Notes: generated from the letters alone by a model not told the origin. A DNA stretch of 61,419 nt from Oscillospiraceae bacterium (GCA_009784625.1 WRBI01000011.1:1-61419); one strand, 5' to 3'; shown: positions 44,394 to 51,806, counted from the stretch's first letter. Program-made: numbers and translations.

Positions 44394-45229
44394 GCACAAA
44401 TCCTTATCTGCCCAAAAAAGCGCGGATCGAGAAGATCATACAGGAAACTTTCTCACCTGACCTGGACGTCAAGACTTTCCGGCTCAAGTTTGAAGACGGG
44501 CAGCTGATGGATTTTCTGCCCGGCCAGTTCGTTGAGTTTTCACTGCCCGGGGTAGGGGAGTGCCCGTTTGGGTTCGCCTCTTCGCCCCTACAAAAAGACT
44601 ACTTTGAGATTACCATCAAGCGCACCGGAAAAGTAACCGAGCGGATCCACACACTGGACGAGGGGGCAAGTGTTTGGATTCGCGGCCCGTTCGGCAACAC
44701 GTTCCCCCTTGAAAAGATGGAGGGCGCGAATTTGCTCTTTATTGCGGGCGGGCTGGGGCTTGCGCCCCTGCGGCCGTTTATCCAGTATGTGCTGGATGAC
44801 AGCAACCGAACAAAGTACGGCAACGTAGATATGCTGCTGGCCGCGCGCACAAGCGGGGACCACTGCTTTGCCTACGACCTGCCGGTCTGGAACGAAATCG
44901 ACCGCACAAGCGTCCGCCAAACCATCGACCGGGATGAGCCGGGTTGGAAAGGCCTCCTGGGCTTTCCGCACAACCTGGTCAGGGATATGCCGCTCGATTT
45001 TTCAAACCTGTACGCGGTACTCTGCGGCCCGCCGATCATGATCAAGGCGGTACAGGCCGCTTTGATGGAAATGGGCCTGCCGCTCAACCGGCTGTACACA
45101 ACCCTTGAAATGCGGATGACCTGCGGGGTTGGCAAATGCGGCAAATGCAACATCGGTCACCAGTATGTTTGCGTTGACGGCCCCGTCTTCTGTATGGAAG
45201 AACTGGCACAGATGCCCGGTGAATATTAA
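44390..45229 (+). CDS. FlxA-type FAD/NAD(P)-binding oxidoreductase
   Basis: A 279-residue reductase of the ferredoxin-NADP reductase/sulfhydrogenase gamma (AsrB, FlxA) family. The FAD domain covers about 10-105 ('CPFGFASSP'), the NAD domain about 110-225 ('IAGGLGLAPLRPF'), and a C-terminal [2Fe-2S]-type cysteine group lies in 'CGVGKCGKCNIGHQYVC'. It should oxidise or reduce NAD(H) for the complex. GGAGG lies seven bases before the ATG, overlapping the previous stop (ATGA). It is the last gene of the operon. Confidence 0.9.
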   Translation: MSTNPYLPKKARIEKIIQETFSPDLDVKTFRLKFEDGQLMDFLPGQFVEFSLPGVGECPFGFASSPLQKDYFEITIKRTGKVTERIHTLDEGASVWIRGPFGNTFPLEKMEGANLLFIAGGLGLAPLRPFIQYVLDDSNRTKYGNVDMLLAARTSGDHCFAYDLPVWNEIDRTSVRQTIDRDEPGWKGLLGFPHNLVRDMPLDFSNLYAVLCGPPIMIKAVQAALMEMGLPLNRLYTTLEMRMTCGVGKCGKCNIGHQYVCVDGPVFCMEELAQMPGEY

Positions 45230-45275
45230 AAAAAGCCGGCAGGGCAGGGATTTCCCCCGCTCTGCCGGCTTTTTT
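45229..45275. terminator. Bidirectional terminator between the Hdr-Flx and corrinoid operons
   Basis: AAAAAGCCGGCAG on the left and CTGCCGGCTTTTT on the right form a long stem with A-runs and T-runs on both sides, between the convergent stops at 45229 and 45285. Confidence 0.92.
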
Positions 45276-45284
45276 CGCGGTCTC

Positions 45285-46460
45285 TTAAAAAAACATGTAA
45301 GCCATAAAGTAACCGTTAAAGTTGGGATGTCTGGCCAGATTGACCTCACTGGCGGCGGTGAGCAGCTCGTTCATATCCGATAAAACTTGTGCCGGGGCGG
45401 ATAGCAGGGCGGCCGCGCCGCCAAGACAGGCATTGCCCACCGGGATGGCTTTGGGCACAAGCTCGCCGGGGATCAGCCCAATGTCTGCCGCGTCTTGCAC
45501 GGCCATGCCCTGACCCATTCCTCCGGCCAGATAAATGGCGTCAATGCCGTCATAACCCAGCCCACTTGTCTCGATGAGGATTTCGATTCCCGCGCGAATG
45601 GCCGATTTCGCAAGCTGAAGTTCCCGCACCTGCTTGCGGGTGAGCGGGCCGCCCTTTTCTTCACTGAGCAGAAGCCCCCGCTTGTTTACCTTTCCGGTGC
45701 GCACCAGCTCAGCCAGCGCACCGACCACCGCGGACGCCCCCACAAATTTTCCGGCCGTTACCGGCTGTTCAAAGGCCGGGCCGGCGGCGGTGGCGGTGAC
45801 GGTCAGTCGGCCATTGTCGTAAAGCGCCATCTCGCCGTTTGTGCCAAGGTCTATCAGCAGAAAACGGCTGCTGCCCTGCGGCAGCAGATAAATCAGCCCG
45901 GCGGTGATGTCGCCGCCCACATAGGCCGCCATCCAGGGGATGATGCGCACCGGGCAGAACAAGCCGGAGTTTGCGAACAGTTCAGACGCGAGATAAGTTT
46001 CCTCCATCGAGCTGTCGGGGATATAAGGCGCGGCCCCAAGTCTTTGACAGGGGAAACCAAGCAGCAGATAAGCCATCACCGTATTGCACCCGATGGTGAC
46101 GGCGAGAATTTGATCCGGTTTCAAATCCTTGGCGGTTAGCAGGGTTGCAAGCCCCTCGGAGACGCTGTCAGTGACCGCTTGTTTTAGGTCATTTAGATGA
46201 CCTTTGTTGGCCGCGTCAATCCGCGAGATTACGTCTGTACCAAAGGCGCGCTGTGGGTTCATAAAACTGTGCCGGGCCAGTGTTTTTCCGTCACGCAGAT
46301 CCATTAAGGCCAGCACCACGGTGGTTGTGCCGATATCCACCGCAACGCCATAGCCCTCCTGCGGGGTGAAAAGCCGCCCTGATGCGTTAAACCCTTCGAG
46401 AATGGCGGCATTCGCGCACTTGCCACAGATGATGCAATCGCCGCTGCACCTTTCAGACAT
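45285..46460 (-). CDS. RACo-like ATP-dependent corrinoid activator
   Basis: A 391-residue member of the ASKHA/DUF4445 family (reductive activators of corrinoid proteins such as RACo and RamA), which drives Co(II) to Co(I) using ATP. ATPase motifs: 'VAVDIGTTTVVLAL', 'LLIDLGTNGEMAL' and 'YLAGGMGQGM'. It lacks the usual N-terminal [2Fe-2S] ferredoxin domain; instead the first 15 residues hold C5-x3-C9-x2-C12-x2-C15, enough for one small iron-sulfur site. The start is the ATG at 46460 with AAGGGGG six bases upstream; a TTG two codons earlier lies too close. It is the last gene of the corrinoid operon. Confidence 0.88.
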   Translation of the reverse strand: MSERCSGDCIICGKCANAAILEGFNASGRLFTPQEGYGVAVDIGTTTVVLALMDLRDGKTLARHSFMNPQRAFGTDVISRIDAANKGHLNDLKQAVTDSVSEGLATLLTAKDLKPDQILAVTIGCNTVMAYLLLGFPCQRLGAAPYIPDSSMEETYLASELFANSGLFCPVRIIPWMAAYVGGDITAGLIYLLPQGSSRFLLIDLGTNGEMALYDNGRLTVTATAAGPAFEQPVTAGKFVGASAVVGALAELVRTGKVNKRGLLLSEEKGGPLTRKQVRELQLAKSAIRAGIEILIETSGLGYDGIDAIYLAGGMGQGMAVQDAADIGLIPGELVPKAIPVGNACLGGAAALLSAPAQVLSDMNELLTAASEVNLARHPNFNGYFMAYMFF

Positions 46461-46488
46461 GAGCAACCCCCTTAGTAAAAATGGTCAT

Positions 46489-47019
46489 GCCGCTGTGCGC
46501 GATCCACAGCGGCTGTTTTATGCGCAAACCGGCTTACATAAAGACGTAGGTTACAACAAACGAGAACATGTCAAAGTCTTCGGCCTCGATCTCTTTCTTG
46601 ACCAGTTCTTTGGCTTCACCGGTTATTTCGGGATGCCTTTCGAAATAGGCGTCGGTGTCAAGCAAGTATTTGGACGCAAGCATAATCTGCCCTCCCACTC
46701 AATAATTCGTGTTCACGGAAACCCACTCAAGCACCGCTTGCAGCTTGGGCACGTCAACAGATTTAATATCCATAATGCCTTTATCAAAGGCAAAATAAAA
46801 ATTGCCGCCGGGTGCGCAGATATCAACCAGGCGCTTAGCTTCGTCTATACACTCCTCTTTGCTTCTTGTCAGGGTGATGGTCGGGTCAAAGAACCCGCCG
46901 ATCAAATGATCTTTGCCCGCGGTTGCTTTGATTTTCGCGCAGTCGCCGTTTTCAAACATAAGGATGGCCGACTTTGGCAGCCTGGCAAGATACTCAGCGT
47001 AGCGTGTCCAATCTTCTTC
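46489..47019. repeat. 531-bp inverted duplication, copy A
   Basis: This stretch is the reverse complement of 50431-50961, equal in length and about 90% identical by eye. It covers the 3' 40% of the methyltransferase gene at 46699, the whole 49-residue gene and the hairpin after it. Homology stops sharply at both ends. Confidence 0.92.
46534..46683 (-). CDS. 49-residue protein of unknown function, copy A
   Basis: A small acidic protein starting 'MLASKYLLDTDAYFERHPE' and ending 'FSFVVTYVFM'. It has a strong GGGAGG ribosome site seven bases before the ATG and starts 15 bases after the methyltransferase stop. A diverged copy at 50767-50916 has only one or two changed residues (E to G in 'AKELVKK'), while silent differences are more numerous, which supports selection on the protein. 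I do not recognise a family. A role as an accessory peptide of the corrinoid methyltransferase is an inference from position. Confidence 0.75.
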   Translation of the reverse strand: MLASKYLLDTDAYFERHPEITGEAKELVKKEIEAEDFDMFSFVVTYVFM

Positions 47020-47841
47020 TGCGAAGAGGGTACAGGCGACCCCCGCTTTGTCCATCCCGTTCACCAGTTCTTCCAGTGTAGGCCAGAAATATTTTTCAAA
47101 GTCACCCATTTTGATATACGGGGCCAGGTGCAGCGGGATATAGTTTATTTGACCCGGACGTATGACCGGTGGAACCGCCCGCTTTAACATAAGGGGCAGG
47201 GTGGCTTCACAGGCGGCCTTGACTTTATCCGCCCTACGGCGCAGGTCGATGTTGATCTCTTTAAAGCCCCGCAGCTGGTCGGCGAGGAAGTCAAAGGGCG
47301 CTTCGATCAGCTCACCGGTGATAAACCCGGGAACAAGCCCGTACTTTGCCGCAAGTTTTCCACAAACAGCGCGGGTACCCTCTGAATATTTTTTAAACGA
47401 GCGATACGCTTTGCCCAGCACCAGGCTTCTGTTGGCCGGGTCGGTGTCCAGTTCCGGGCAGGCCCGGGGCAGAAACTTTTCGACAATGGCGTCATACGGG
47501 TTGGCGATGTATTCATCGTACTCGTCTGCTTCCATGGTGACGATCTCCGGGTGCTGTACCGCGCCGTTCGAACCCATTACCCAGTTTCTTGCGCCCAAAA
47601 TCTGATACGGCGCGGGGAAGCGAATATTCCCGACTGGCAGGGCGTCTGAGTAAAAATCTTTGCAGATGGATTCGAACGCCTTTTCGGTCAGTTCCATGTC
47701 GTAGTGGGCTTTCGCGAGGTCAACACCTGCGTAACCGCAGGCCGCCTCTAAAGAAAACCGGGCAAATACAAATACGCGCTTGGGAATCCGCCCCTCAATC
47801 GAGTCGGTTCTGATTTGTGTGCGCTCTTTAAGGGTCGCCAT
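46699..47841 (-). CDS. UroD/MtaA-family corrinoid methyltransferase
   Basis: A 380-residue protein of the uroporphyrinogen decarboxylase-like methyltransferase family (MtaA, MtbA, and VdmB-type O-demethylases), which moves a methyl group between a small molecule and a corrinoid protein. The barrel-like body has 'GFITGELIEAPFDFLADQLRG', and the late part 'GNFYFAFDKGIMDIKSV'. It sits directly after the corrinoid-protein gene: the ATG at 47841 follows the stop by two bases, with GGGGGAT just upstream. The substrate (methylated phenol, amine, thiol or other) cannot be told. A 3' fragment is duplicated at 50431-50751. Confidence 0.85.
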   Translation of the reverse strand: MATLKERTQIRTDSIEGRIPKRVFVFARFSLEAACGYAGVDLAKAHYDMELTEKAFESICKDFYSDALPVGNIRFPAPYQILGARNWVMGSNGAVQHPEIVTMEADEYDEYIANPYDAIVEKFLPRACPELDTDPANRSLVLGKAYRSFKKYSEGTRAVCGKLAAKYGLVPGFITGELIEAPFDFLADQLRGFKEINIDLRRRADKVKAACEATLPLMLKRAVPPVIRPGQINYIPLHLAPYIKMGDFEKYFWPTLEELVNGMDKAGVACTLFAEEDWTRYAEYLARLPKSAILMFENGDCAKIKATAGKDHLIGGFFDPTITLTRSKEECIDEAKRLVDICAPGGNFYFAFDKGIMDIKSVDVPKLQAVLEWVSVNTNY

Positions 47842-47843
47842 AT

Positions 47844-48479
47844 CTACACCCATCCCCCGCAAGTTTTCACAGACTCCGCGGCGTTTTTGCTCCAGGCGTC
47901 CGCTCCGATATACTGACAGGACTCCTGGCTGACCGCGTTCCCGCCGATGGCGACCTTGACGCCGCCCCGCAAGCCCTTTTCCTGCAAAGCTTCAACCGTG
48001 CGCTTCATCGAGTCGATTGAAAGGGTCAGAACGCCCGACATTCCCACGATTTGCGGTTTGTGCTCCTCGACTGCGGCCACAAAGGCGCTGGGCGGCTGGT
48101 CAATGCCAAGGTCAACCACATGAAAACCCGCCGCCTCAGACATGCTCCTGAAGATATTTTTTCCGATGTCGTGGATGTCGCCCTCAACCGTACCAAGCAC
48201 GATGGTGCCGCGGCTTCCGCCCACTTCGCCGCCCAGAAGCGGCTTTAGCATATCGATGCAATCGGTAAGCAGTTCGCCGGCGAAGATCAGGTCACCCACA
48301 AAGTATTCGCCCTCGCCAAATTTTTCGCCGACAATCTCCATGCCCTGCTGGCAGGCCGCAACAACCGCCTGTACCTCGTCTTCGCCGGGGCCGGACGCAA
48401 TGAAAGCGTTCAGCTTTTCCGTTACCGATCCCTCGTCCAGGTCACCTACCGCTTGTTTGATTGCCAAAACATCTGCCAT
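47844..48479 (-). CDS. Corrinoid (B12-binding) methyltransferase protein
   Basis: A 211-residue two-domain corrinoid carrier: a helical cap (about 1-85) and a Rossmann-like cobalamin domain with the axial-ligand motif D101-x-H103-x-x-G106 ('GDIHDIGKN'), 'SGVLTLS' and 'IGGNAV'. It shuttles the methyl group between the UroD-type and MeTr-type methyltransferases. Length is typical of MtaC/MtmC/VdmA relatives. It lies 42 bases after the MeTr-type gene and abuts the UroD-type gene. Confidence 0.94.
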   Translation of the reverse strand: MADVLAIKQAVGDLDEGSVTEKLNAFIASGPGEDEVQAVVAACQQGMEIVGEKFGEGEYFVGDLIFAGELLTDCIDMLKPLLGGEVGGSRGTIVLGTVEGDIHDIGKNIFRSMSEAAGFHVVDLGIDQPPSAFVAAVEEHKPQIVGMSGVLTLSIDSMKRTVEALQEKGLRGGVKVAIGGNAVSQESCQYIGADAWSKNAAESVKTCGGWV

Positions 48480-48521
48480 CTTTAAACCTCTCCTTAAATC
48501 GTAGTTTCTTTTCTGTGTGAT

Positions 48522-49325
48522 TTATTTTTTCGGCCCAATGACCCCTTTGCGGAACGCGTTTAAGAAACGCCTGCAATGGCGGTCTTGCCCCAAGAGCGCT
48601 TCGGTCGCGTAGAGGGTTGCCCGCATATCCGGGGATAAGGGATCCATGATTGCGCTGTCCATCCCGGCATTCATGGCGAGCGTCAGGAAAGACCGGTTGA
48701 CCGCTGAGCGGAAAGGCATACCGAATGAAATATTGCTTAGCCCGGAGGTAAAGTGTACCCGGGGGTATTTTTCGCGTATACCGGCCATTGTTTCAACAAA
48801 GCTGGCTATAGCGTTTTCGGTGGTGCTTAAGGTCGTCACCAGCGGGTCTATGTAGATGCGGTCCTCGTCGATCCCGTATTTCTTCGCTTTTTCCATAATC
48901 ACTTCGCCGATCTTAACTTTGACCTGAGAATCCAATGAGATGCCGTTGTTGTCACAAGTAAGGGCGATAATTTTCCACGGGGTGTCGGCAGCTTTGGGCA
49001 TAAGCCGGTCGCACTTGCCGTATTCCTCAGACACCGAGTTGATCATACCGGGCTTCTTCACATATGGCAATAGCTCCAGGATGATATCGACGTCCGAGCT
49101 GTCAATGCAAATCGGGGTTTCCACCGAATCCTGTACAATGTCGATCAACCATTTGAGTGTCTCGACCTCGATGGATGGGTCGGTACCCGCGCACACATCA
49201 ATATAATTGGCGCCGAACTCCGCTTGTTTAAGTGCAAGCTCCCGGATGTATCCCTCATCTTTATTCAGTATGGCTTCAGCTGTCTTGGGGATCGCCCCAT
49301 TGATTTTTTCACCGATGATAATCAA
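48522..49325 (-). CDS. Methyltetrahydrofolate:corrinoid methyltransferase (pterin-binding, MeTr/MtrH-like)
   Basis: A 267-residue TIM-barrel protein with the pterin-binding pattern: 'IIGEKINGAIPKT', 'YIDVCAGTD', 'CIDSSD', 'IALTCDNNGI' and 'GLSNISFGMP'. It should move the methyl group between the corrinoid protein and tetrahydrofolate, so it links this operon to MetVF on the facing operon. The start is TTG at 49325 with AAGGAGG about eight bases upstream. It is the first gene of the operon. Confidence 0.92.
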   Translation of the reverse strand: MIIIGEKINGAIPKTAEAILNKDEGYIRELALKQAEFGANYIDVCAGTDPSIEVETLKWLIDIVQDSVETPICIDSSDVDIILELLPYVKKPGMINSVSEEYGKCDRLMPKAADTPWKIIALTCDNNGISLDSQVKVKIGEVIMEKAKKYGIDEDRIYIDPLVTTLSTTENAIASFVETMAGIREKYPRVHFTSGLSNISFGMPFRSAVNRSFLTLAMNAGMDSAIMDPLSPDMRATLYATEALLGQDRHCRRFLNAFRKGVIGPKK

Positions 49326-49362
49326 AAGACACCCTCCTTAGTTGATAAGATTGCCAAGTTAT

Positions 49363-49391
49363 ATTTTAACATGTTGGCATAATTATGTAAA
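49363..49391 (-). promoter_or_regulatory. Promoter of the corrinoid methyltransferase operon
   Basis: On the minus strand: TTTACA (49391-49386), a 17-base spacer and TAAAAT (49368-49363), about 37 bases before the TTG start. Confidence 0.7.
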
Positions 49392-49470
49392 TGTATTGGA
49401 TACACATCATTTGTGATTAACTGATGTGTAAATTGCACAGAAATTAAAATTATAATGCAATAAATAAAAT

Positions 49471-49549
49471 CCCGGAAAGCCTGGCCGCAAGGCTTCCGGA
49501 GTTTTTGTGGCCGGTAGAACAACTAAGAACCTGTGAATACAGGTTCTTA
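49471..49549 (-). terminator. Two hairpins after the MFS gene
   Basis: TAAGAACCTGT (49524-49534) and ACAGGTTCTTA (49539-49549) form a perfect 11-bp stem that includes the MFS stop codon. A second stem, CCGGAAAGCC / GGCTTCCGG (49472-49499), follows, with T-rich flanks on both strands. Confidence 0.65.
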
Positions 49550-50430
49550 TTGCAGAGCGGTGTGATCGGCCTGCTTCTTTGCGTCCACTCTGCGCACGTG
49601 AAAAAGAGCCAGCAAACTGAGGGCAACAACAGTCACAAAGCCGATGTTGTAGCGCGATTGCGCCGTTCCATTGGCAATCAGATGAGAAACCGGGTTCATG
49701 ATCATAGGGGAAAGGAATGCGGCAACCATATATGCCGACAGGAACATCGAGATTGCGAAAGTTGCAGAGCCGGGCCCGGATGCTTGCGCACAGCGGGACA
49801 ACCCGGTCGGCATAGAGGATGCAAGGCCAATTCCGGCGGCGATACTGCCCAGATAAAATACCGGTATGGATGTAGCGTTGCCCATAAGCACCATCCCGCA
49901 GGCAAAGATGATAAAAGCCAGCGGCAAAGTATAGTGTCTGCACGTTTTATATATGTATCTGTAGAGCAGCCCGACCACAATGCCGGTTGCGGTCATCACC
50001 GAAGTGCCAAAGTTCGCGATCGCGGGGCCGCCCAAGCCGCGCTCGGCAATCAAGATGGCGGAGTTGGTGTTGATGACCCCCAGCGTAGTCAAAGCGATCA
50101 CCATGGCCATGCCGCACATCACATACACTTCGCCGGTCAAAGTGACTTTGGATTTTTCAGTGGCCTGTTGCACATCGCCCTCAACGGCTGTTTTATCTTT
50201 CGGAATGCAAACAAGGCAGATCAGCAGGACAGGGATGGCGTACAAGAAAACAAAGAAGACATTCCGCCAGCCGGTCCCGATCAACAGCGCACCCAAAAAG
50301 GCGATCAGCATCCCGCCCATGTTGATAAAGGCCGACTGTTTGCCCATCACATCTGCCTGCTCTGCGCCCTCAAAATAATCGGCGATCAATCCGGTGGCCG
50401 CGGTCGAGGAGCACAAGCCGCAAATCGTGG
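49547..50430 (-). pseudogene. MFS transporter, 5'-truncated
   Basis: About 294 codons of a major facilitator transporter remain, beginning inside what looks like helix 4 ('TAATGLIADYFEGAEQADVMG'), so helices 1-3 and the true start are missing. Later helices and the 'GWRNVFFVFLYAIP' motif are intact. The open frame continues upstream into the inverted repeat (about 15 codons on the wrong strand of the methyltransferase copy) without any ribosome site. The break coincides exactly with the start of repeat copy B at 50431, so the duplication or inversion event cut this gene. Confidence 0.82.
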
Positions 50431-50751
50431 GAAGAGGATTGGACACGGTATGCTGAGTATCTCGCCAAGCTGCCAAAGTCGGCCATCTTTATGTTTGAAA
50501 ACGGCGACTGCGCGAAGATTAAAGAAACTGCGGGCAAAGATCATCTGATTGGCGGGTTCTTTGACCCGACCATCACCCTGACAAGAAGCAAAGAGGAGTG
50601 TGTAGACGAAGTTAAGCGCCTGATTGATGTCTGCGCACCCGGCGGCAATTTTTATTTTGCCTTTGATAAGGGCATTATGGATATTAAATCCGTCAACGTG
50701 CCCAAGTTGCAGGCAGTGCTTGAGTGGGTTTCTGTAAACACGAATTATTAA
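50431..50751 (+). pseudogene. 3' fragment of the UroD-type methyltransferase gene
   Basis: In-frame continuation from 'EEDWTRYAEYL' to the end of the protein, about 106 codons. Over the last 86 residues it differs from the intact copy at six positions, all moderate (such as I/V, D/N and A/E). No start or promoter is present; the first ATG (50491) lacks a ribosome site. It is probably non-functional as it stands, but would be restored as a full gene if the segment between the repeats were inverted. Confidence 0.85.
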
Positions 50752-50766
50752 GCGGGAGGGCAAATT

Positions 50767-50916
50767 ATGCTTGCGTCTAAATACTTGCTTGATACCGACG
50801 CTTATTTTGAAAGGCATCCCGAAATAACCGGTGAGGCCAAAGGGCTGGTCAAGAAAGAGATCGAGGCCGAGGACTTTGACATGTTCTCGTTTGTTGTAAC
50901 CTACGTCTTTATGTAA
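50767..50916 (+). CDS. 49-residue protein of unknown function, copy B
   Basis: Copy of the 46534-46683 gene inside the inverted repeat, with an intact GGGAGG ribosome site seven bases before the ATG. The protein is nearly identical to copy A. No promoter was seen upstream, as the methyltransferase fragment before it is cut at 50431, so its expression is doubtful unless transcription enters from elsewhere. Confidence 0.6.
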   Translation: MLASKYLLDTDAYFERHPEITGEAKGLVKKEIEAEDFDMFSFVVTYVFM

Positions 50917-50933
50917 GCCGGTTTGTACATATA

Positions 50934-50966
50934 ACAGCCGCTGTGGATCGCGCACAGCGGCTGTTT
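50934..50966. terminator. Strong hairpin at the end of repeat copy B
   Basis: ACAGCCGCTGTG (50934-50945) and CACAGCGGCTGT (50953-50964) form a perfect 12-bp stem followed by TTGTAT. It lies between the copy B small gene and the convergent DUF1638 gene. The equivalent hairpin in copy A (about 46489-46517) keeps only 9 bp because the repeat ends there. Confidence 0.75.
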
Positions 50967-50979
50967 GTATCCAGGGGGG

Positions 50980-51657
50980 TTATCTTGCGGCCAACACCGG
51001 ATCAAAGGACGCTTTCTGGCCGGGCGGCACCAAAAGAAAATCCGGGTCGCTTTCGTTAAAGTTTAAAGTCAGCATTTTGCGCAATACGCCGAAATGAGCA
51101 GCCAGCGTTACAATCTCAACATCAATCAGCTTGGTGAACGGTTGTACTCGAGCCGCGGCGGTTTCAAAATTCCCACAGCCGGTATCTATGTACGTGAAGT
51201 ACTTGTAGTTCTTGTACATGGCTCGTATCACCCGCTCGCCCCTTGACTGGCCGTATTTGTCCAGCGAGTGCTCAAATTCCCGCAGGAAAGAGGTCGAGGT
51301 GTCCAGCCAGCTGTCGGTAAAAAAGTAGCTGTACTTGGGGCGCTCTACGCTGGCCAGGTTTTCGCGGGAAAGCAACAGGCTGATACAATCTTCACATTTG
51401 GGCAGGACGATGGTGGCCTCACCGGACGGGATGCCCGCTGTGCCGTTTCCACACCGCCCCATAGGCAACAGCAAATAGTCAACGCCGGTAAGCCGCGGAA
51501 TAAAGTCACACAGGTAGGCGTTGAGCTTTTCTGGAGTCAGATGCAACTCATCCGGCAGGTAAAAGACCGGGTAGTGCAAGTTCTCTTCTTCCATAATCAG
51601 GGTGATCTCCCGGCGCAGAGCAGAGCAGGCAAGCATCATAACCTGTTTGTGTTCCAT
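50980..51657 (-). CDS. DUF1638 protein
   Basis: A 225-residue protein of the DUF1638 family, which is often found beside corrinoid methyltransferase genes but has no established function. Conserved cysteines lie in 'CSALRREI', 'GRCGNGTAG', 'PKCEDC' and 'DTGCGNF', so metal or cofactor binding is possible. No signal peptide. GGAGG lies six bases before the ATG. It has its own promoter with a palindrome between promoter and start. Its presence strengthens the corrinoid-methyl theme of the neighbourhood. Confidence 0.85.
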   Translation of the reverse strand: MEHKQVMMLACSALRREITLIMEEENLHYPVFYLPDELHLTPEKLNAYLCDFIPRLTGVDYLLLPMGRCGNGTAGIPSGEATIVLPKCEDCISLLLSRENLASVERPKYSYFFTDSWLDTSTSFLREFEHSLDKYGQSRGERVIRAMYKNYKYFTYIDTGCGNFETAAARVQPFTKLIDVEIVTLAAHFGVLRKMLTLNFNESDPDFLLVPPGQKASFDPVLAAR

Positions 51658-51669
51658 TATAGTCCTCCA

Positions 51670-51686
51670 TTTGAAGCGAATTCAAA
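51670..51686. promoter_or_regulatory. Palindrome upstream of the DUF1638 gene (possible operator)
   Basis: TTTGAA-GCGAA-TTCAAA is a palindrome with six-base arms placed between the predicted transcription start and the ribosome site. It could be a repressor operator; no cognate regulator is identified. Confidence 0.35.
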
Positions 51687-51706
51687 CGCAGTACCTTTAC
51701 ACTTAT

Positions 51707-51735
51707 AGCATATACCCCAATCATGTGTTTGTCAA
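51707..51735 (-). promoter_or_regulatory. Promoter of the DUF1638 gene
   Basis: On the minus strand: perfect TTGACA (51735-51730), a 17-base spacer and TATGCT (51712-51707). Confidence 0.65.
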
Positions 51736-51772
51736 TAAGGCCGGCAGTAACTTTGCGGTTGCGCAGGAATAT

Positions 51773-51806
51773 AAAAACCCCGCGAACAATCTGTTTGTCC
51801 GCGGGG
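51773..51806 (-). terminator. Terminator of the two-component operon
   Basis: On the minus strand CCCCGCG and CGCGGGG form a stem followed by TTTTTAT, just after the histidine kinase stop at 51812. Confidence 0.8.

Larger units (their letters stand above)
50431..50961. repeat. 531-bp inverted duplication, copy B
   Basis: Reverse complement of 46489-47019 with no length difference. It begins at the codons for E-E-D-W of the methyltransferase and ends inside the hairpin after the small gene. The 3.4-kb segment between the copies holds the 5' part of the methyltransferase gene, the corrinoid and MeTr genes and the truncated MFS gene. Confidence 0.92.

Noticed and set aside
33202-45229. Search for an HdrB subunit in the operon
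   Set aside because: No protein with the paired CCG cysteine motifs was found; MetV has cysteines but in the MTHFR_C pattern.
46366-47187. Plus-strand frame resembling the minus-strand frame at 50386-50955
   Set aside because: The similarity is real but results only from the inverted DNA repeat; both frames are antisense to the methyltransferase coding strand.
47020-50430. Composite transposon bounded by the inverted repeats
   Set aside because: The repeats contain gene fragments rather than insertion-sequence ends or a transposase, and no target duplication is seen.
49505-50548. 347-codon plus-strand frame across the MFS gene and repeat junction
   Set aside because: It is antisense to the MFS helices, is rich in His/Gln/Arg as antisense frames often are, and crosses the 50431 breakpoint.
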